A DNA stretch of 64,000 bases from Sphingobium bisphenolivorans (GTDB taxonomy: Bacteria; Pseudomonadota; Alphaproteobacteria; Sphingomonadales; Sphingomonadaceae). Below, piece by piece: positions 63,560 through 64,000 of this stretch (position 1 is its first letter; each line of letters starts with the position of its first letter). A program made the translations under genes and the position numbers. Location: assembly GCF_000412635.1 (NCBI RefSeq), contig NZ_ASTG01000003.1, positions 62,001-126,000 on the forward strand, read 5' to 3'. The notes under the pieces were generated by a model. It saw only the letters and a list, made by a program, of their open reading frames with translations, had not been told where the DNA came from and ran no database searches.

Positions 63560-64000
63560 ATGAAGATCGGTATCCTCACCTTCCATCGCTGCATCAACTA
63601 TGGATCCTATTGGCAGGCGCGCTGCCTGGTAGAAGGTCTGCGCGGGCAGGGGCACGACGCCGAGCTGCTCGATCATGACGCGCCCGATGTCCGCCTGGCC
63701 GAGTGGCGCTGCGCCTTTCAGCCCCAATTGCCCGCACGCACGTTCCGGGCGGACCTGCGGCGTTACGCGGCCAAGACGCGGCGGTTCATGGACGCGTTCG
63801 ACAAGCTGCCGCAATCGCCACGCTTCGCGCTCGACCGGCCTGAAGAGGCGGGCGCCTACGACACCATCCTGATCGGCAGCGACGAAGTATGGAACTTCCG
63901 CCACCCGTGGTATGGCGGCAAGCCTATCTTCTTCGGGGACCGGCTGCGCGCGCGGCGGCTGGCATCCTATGCCGCCAGTTTTGGCAATCACGATGCCGCG
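63560..64000 (+). CDS. Polysaccharide pyruvyl transferase family protein (partial, C-terminus outside window)
   Basis: The frame opens with ATG at 63560, four bases after the methyltransferase stop, and stays open to the end of the window (147 codons). 'MKIGILTFHRCINYGSYWQA' at the start and 'YDTILIGSDEVWNFRHPWYGG' followed by 'RLASYAASFGNHDAA' are typical of the PF04230 family, which adds pyruvate ketals to exopolysaccharide sugars. Operon with the methyltransferase. The rest of the gene is missing, so intactness cannot be judged. Confidence 0.82.
   Translation, partial: MKIGILTFHRCINYGSYWQARCLVEGLRGQGHDAELLDHDAPDVRLAEWRCAFQPQLPARTFRADLRRYAAKTRRFMDAFDKLPQSPRFALDRPEEAGAYDTILIGSDEVWNFRHPWYGGKPIFFGDRLRARRLASYAASFGNHDAA

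Overview
The window is a GC-rich chromosomal segment from an alphaproteobacterium, most likely a sphingomonad (Sphingomonadaceae, Sphingobium-like). This rests on gene content and codon style: a phhA-hpd-hmgA-fahA-maiA operon, a valine mms cluster, a TIGR04290-type methyltransferase, PAS-rich hybrid kinases of the '[21 protein letters not shown]' type, and many ATGA/GTGA gene overlaps. It is not a 16S-based assignment. I saw no rRNA, tRNA, IS element, prophage or CRISPR array.

Layout. 1-3344: chemotaxis pair on the minus strand (a three-domain CheW protein cut by the window edge and a soluble receptor). 3592-11081: mixed genes (LysR, glycine-zipper protein, host-attachment protein, EF-G-like factor, a CDP-glycerol-transferase-like protein, DUF2279, PAP2). 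11178-13118: a tight three-gene set of ATP-dependent ligase, predicted 2H phosphoesterase and HAD phosphatase, which looks like a nucleic-acid end-healing and sealing cassette. 13137-16544: a large hybrid kinase. 16623-21812: complete phenylalanine/tyrosine catabolic operon. 22116-29797: six nearly overlapping genes (response regulator, TPR/YaiO barrel, HEAT protein, processive-type GT2, GH18-like protein, hybrid kinase) that look like a self-regulated polysaccharide system. 29891-39117: surface-glycan genes (acyltransferase, two GT4, a DegT aminotransferase, a GumC/Wzz-like protein, a BY-kinase) ending in a DegT paralogue whose PLP lysine is methionine. 39092-41257: DUF2157/GDYXXLXY pair and a small unknown gene. 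41286-47759: valine degradation genes with a divergent LysR. 47852-55289: a hybrid kinase, a 5'-truncated kup, TerC, YbaK-like deacylase and an M3 peptidase. 55404-60743: a Fap-like functional-amyloid locus (LuxR-type regulator, repeat protein, small secreted protein, C39 peptidase lipoprotein, a double-glycine-motif protein, coiled-coil plus beta-barrel protein). 60874-64000: a SWIB protein and another glycan-related group that runs off the end.

The most interesting items are the Fap-like locus, where the gene before and the gene after the C39 peptidase encode proteins with double-glycine-leader-like motifs, then the ligase/2H/HAD cassette, the 22-30 kb glycan operon and the lysine-less aminotransferase. 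All functions are read from sequence motifs alone; no database search was run.
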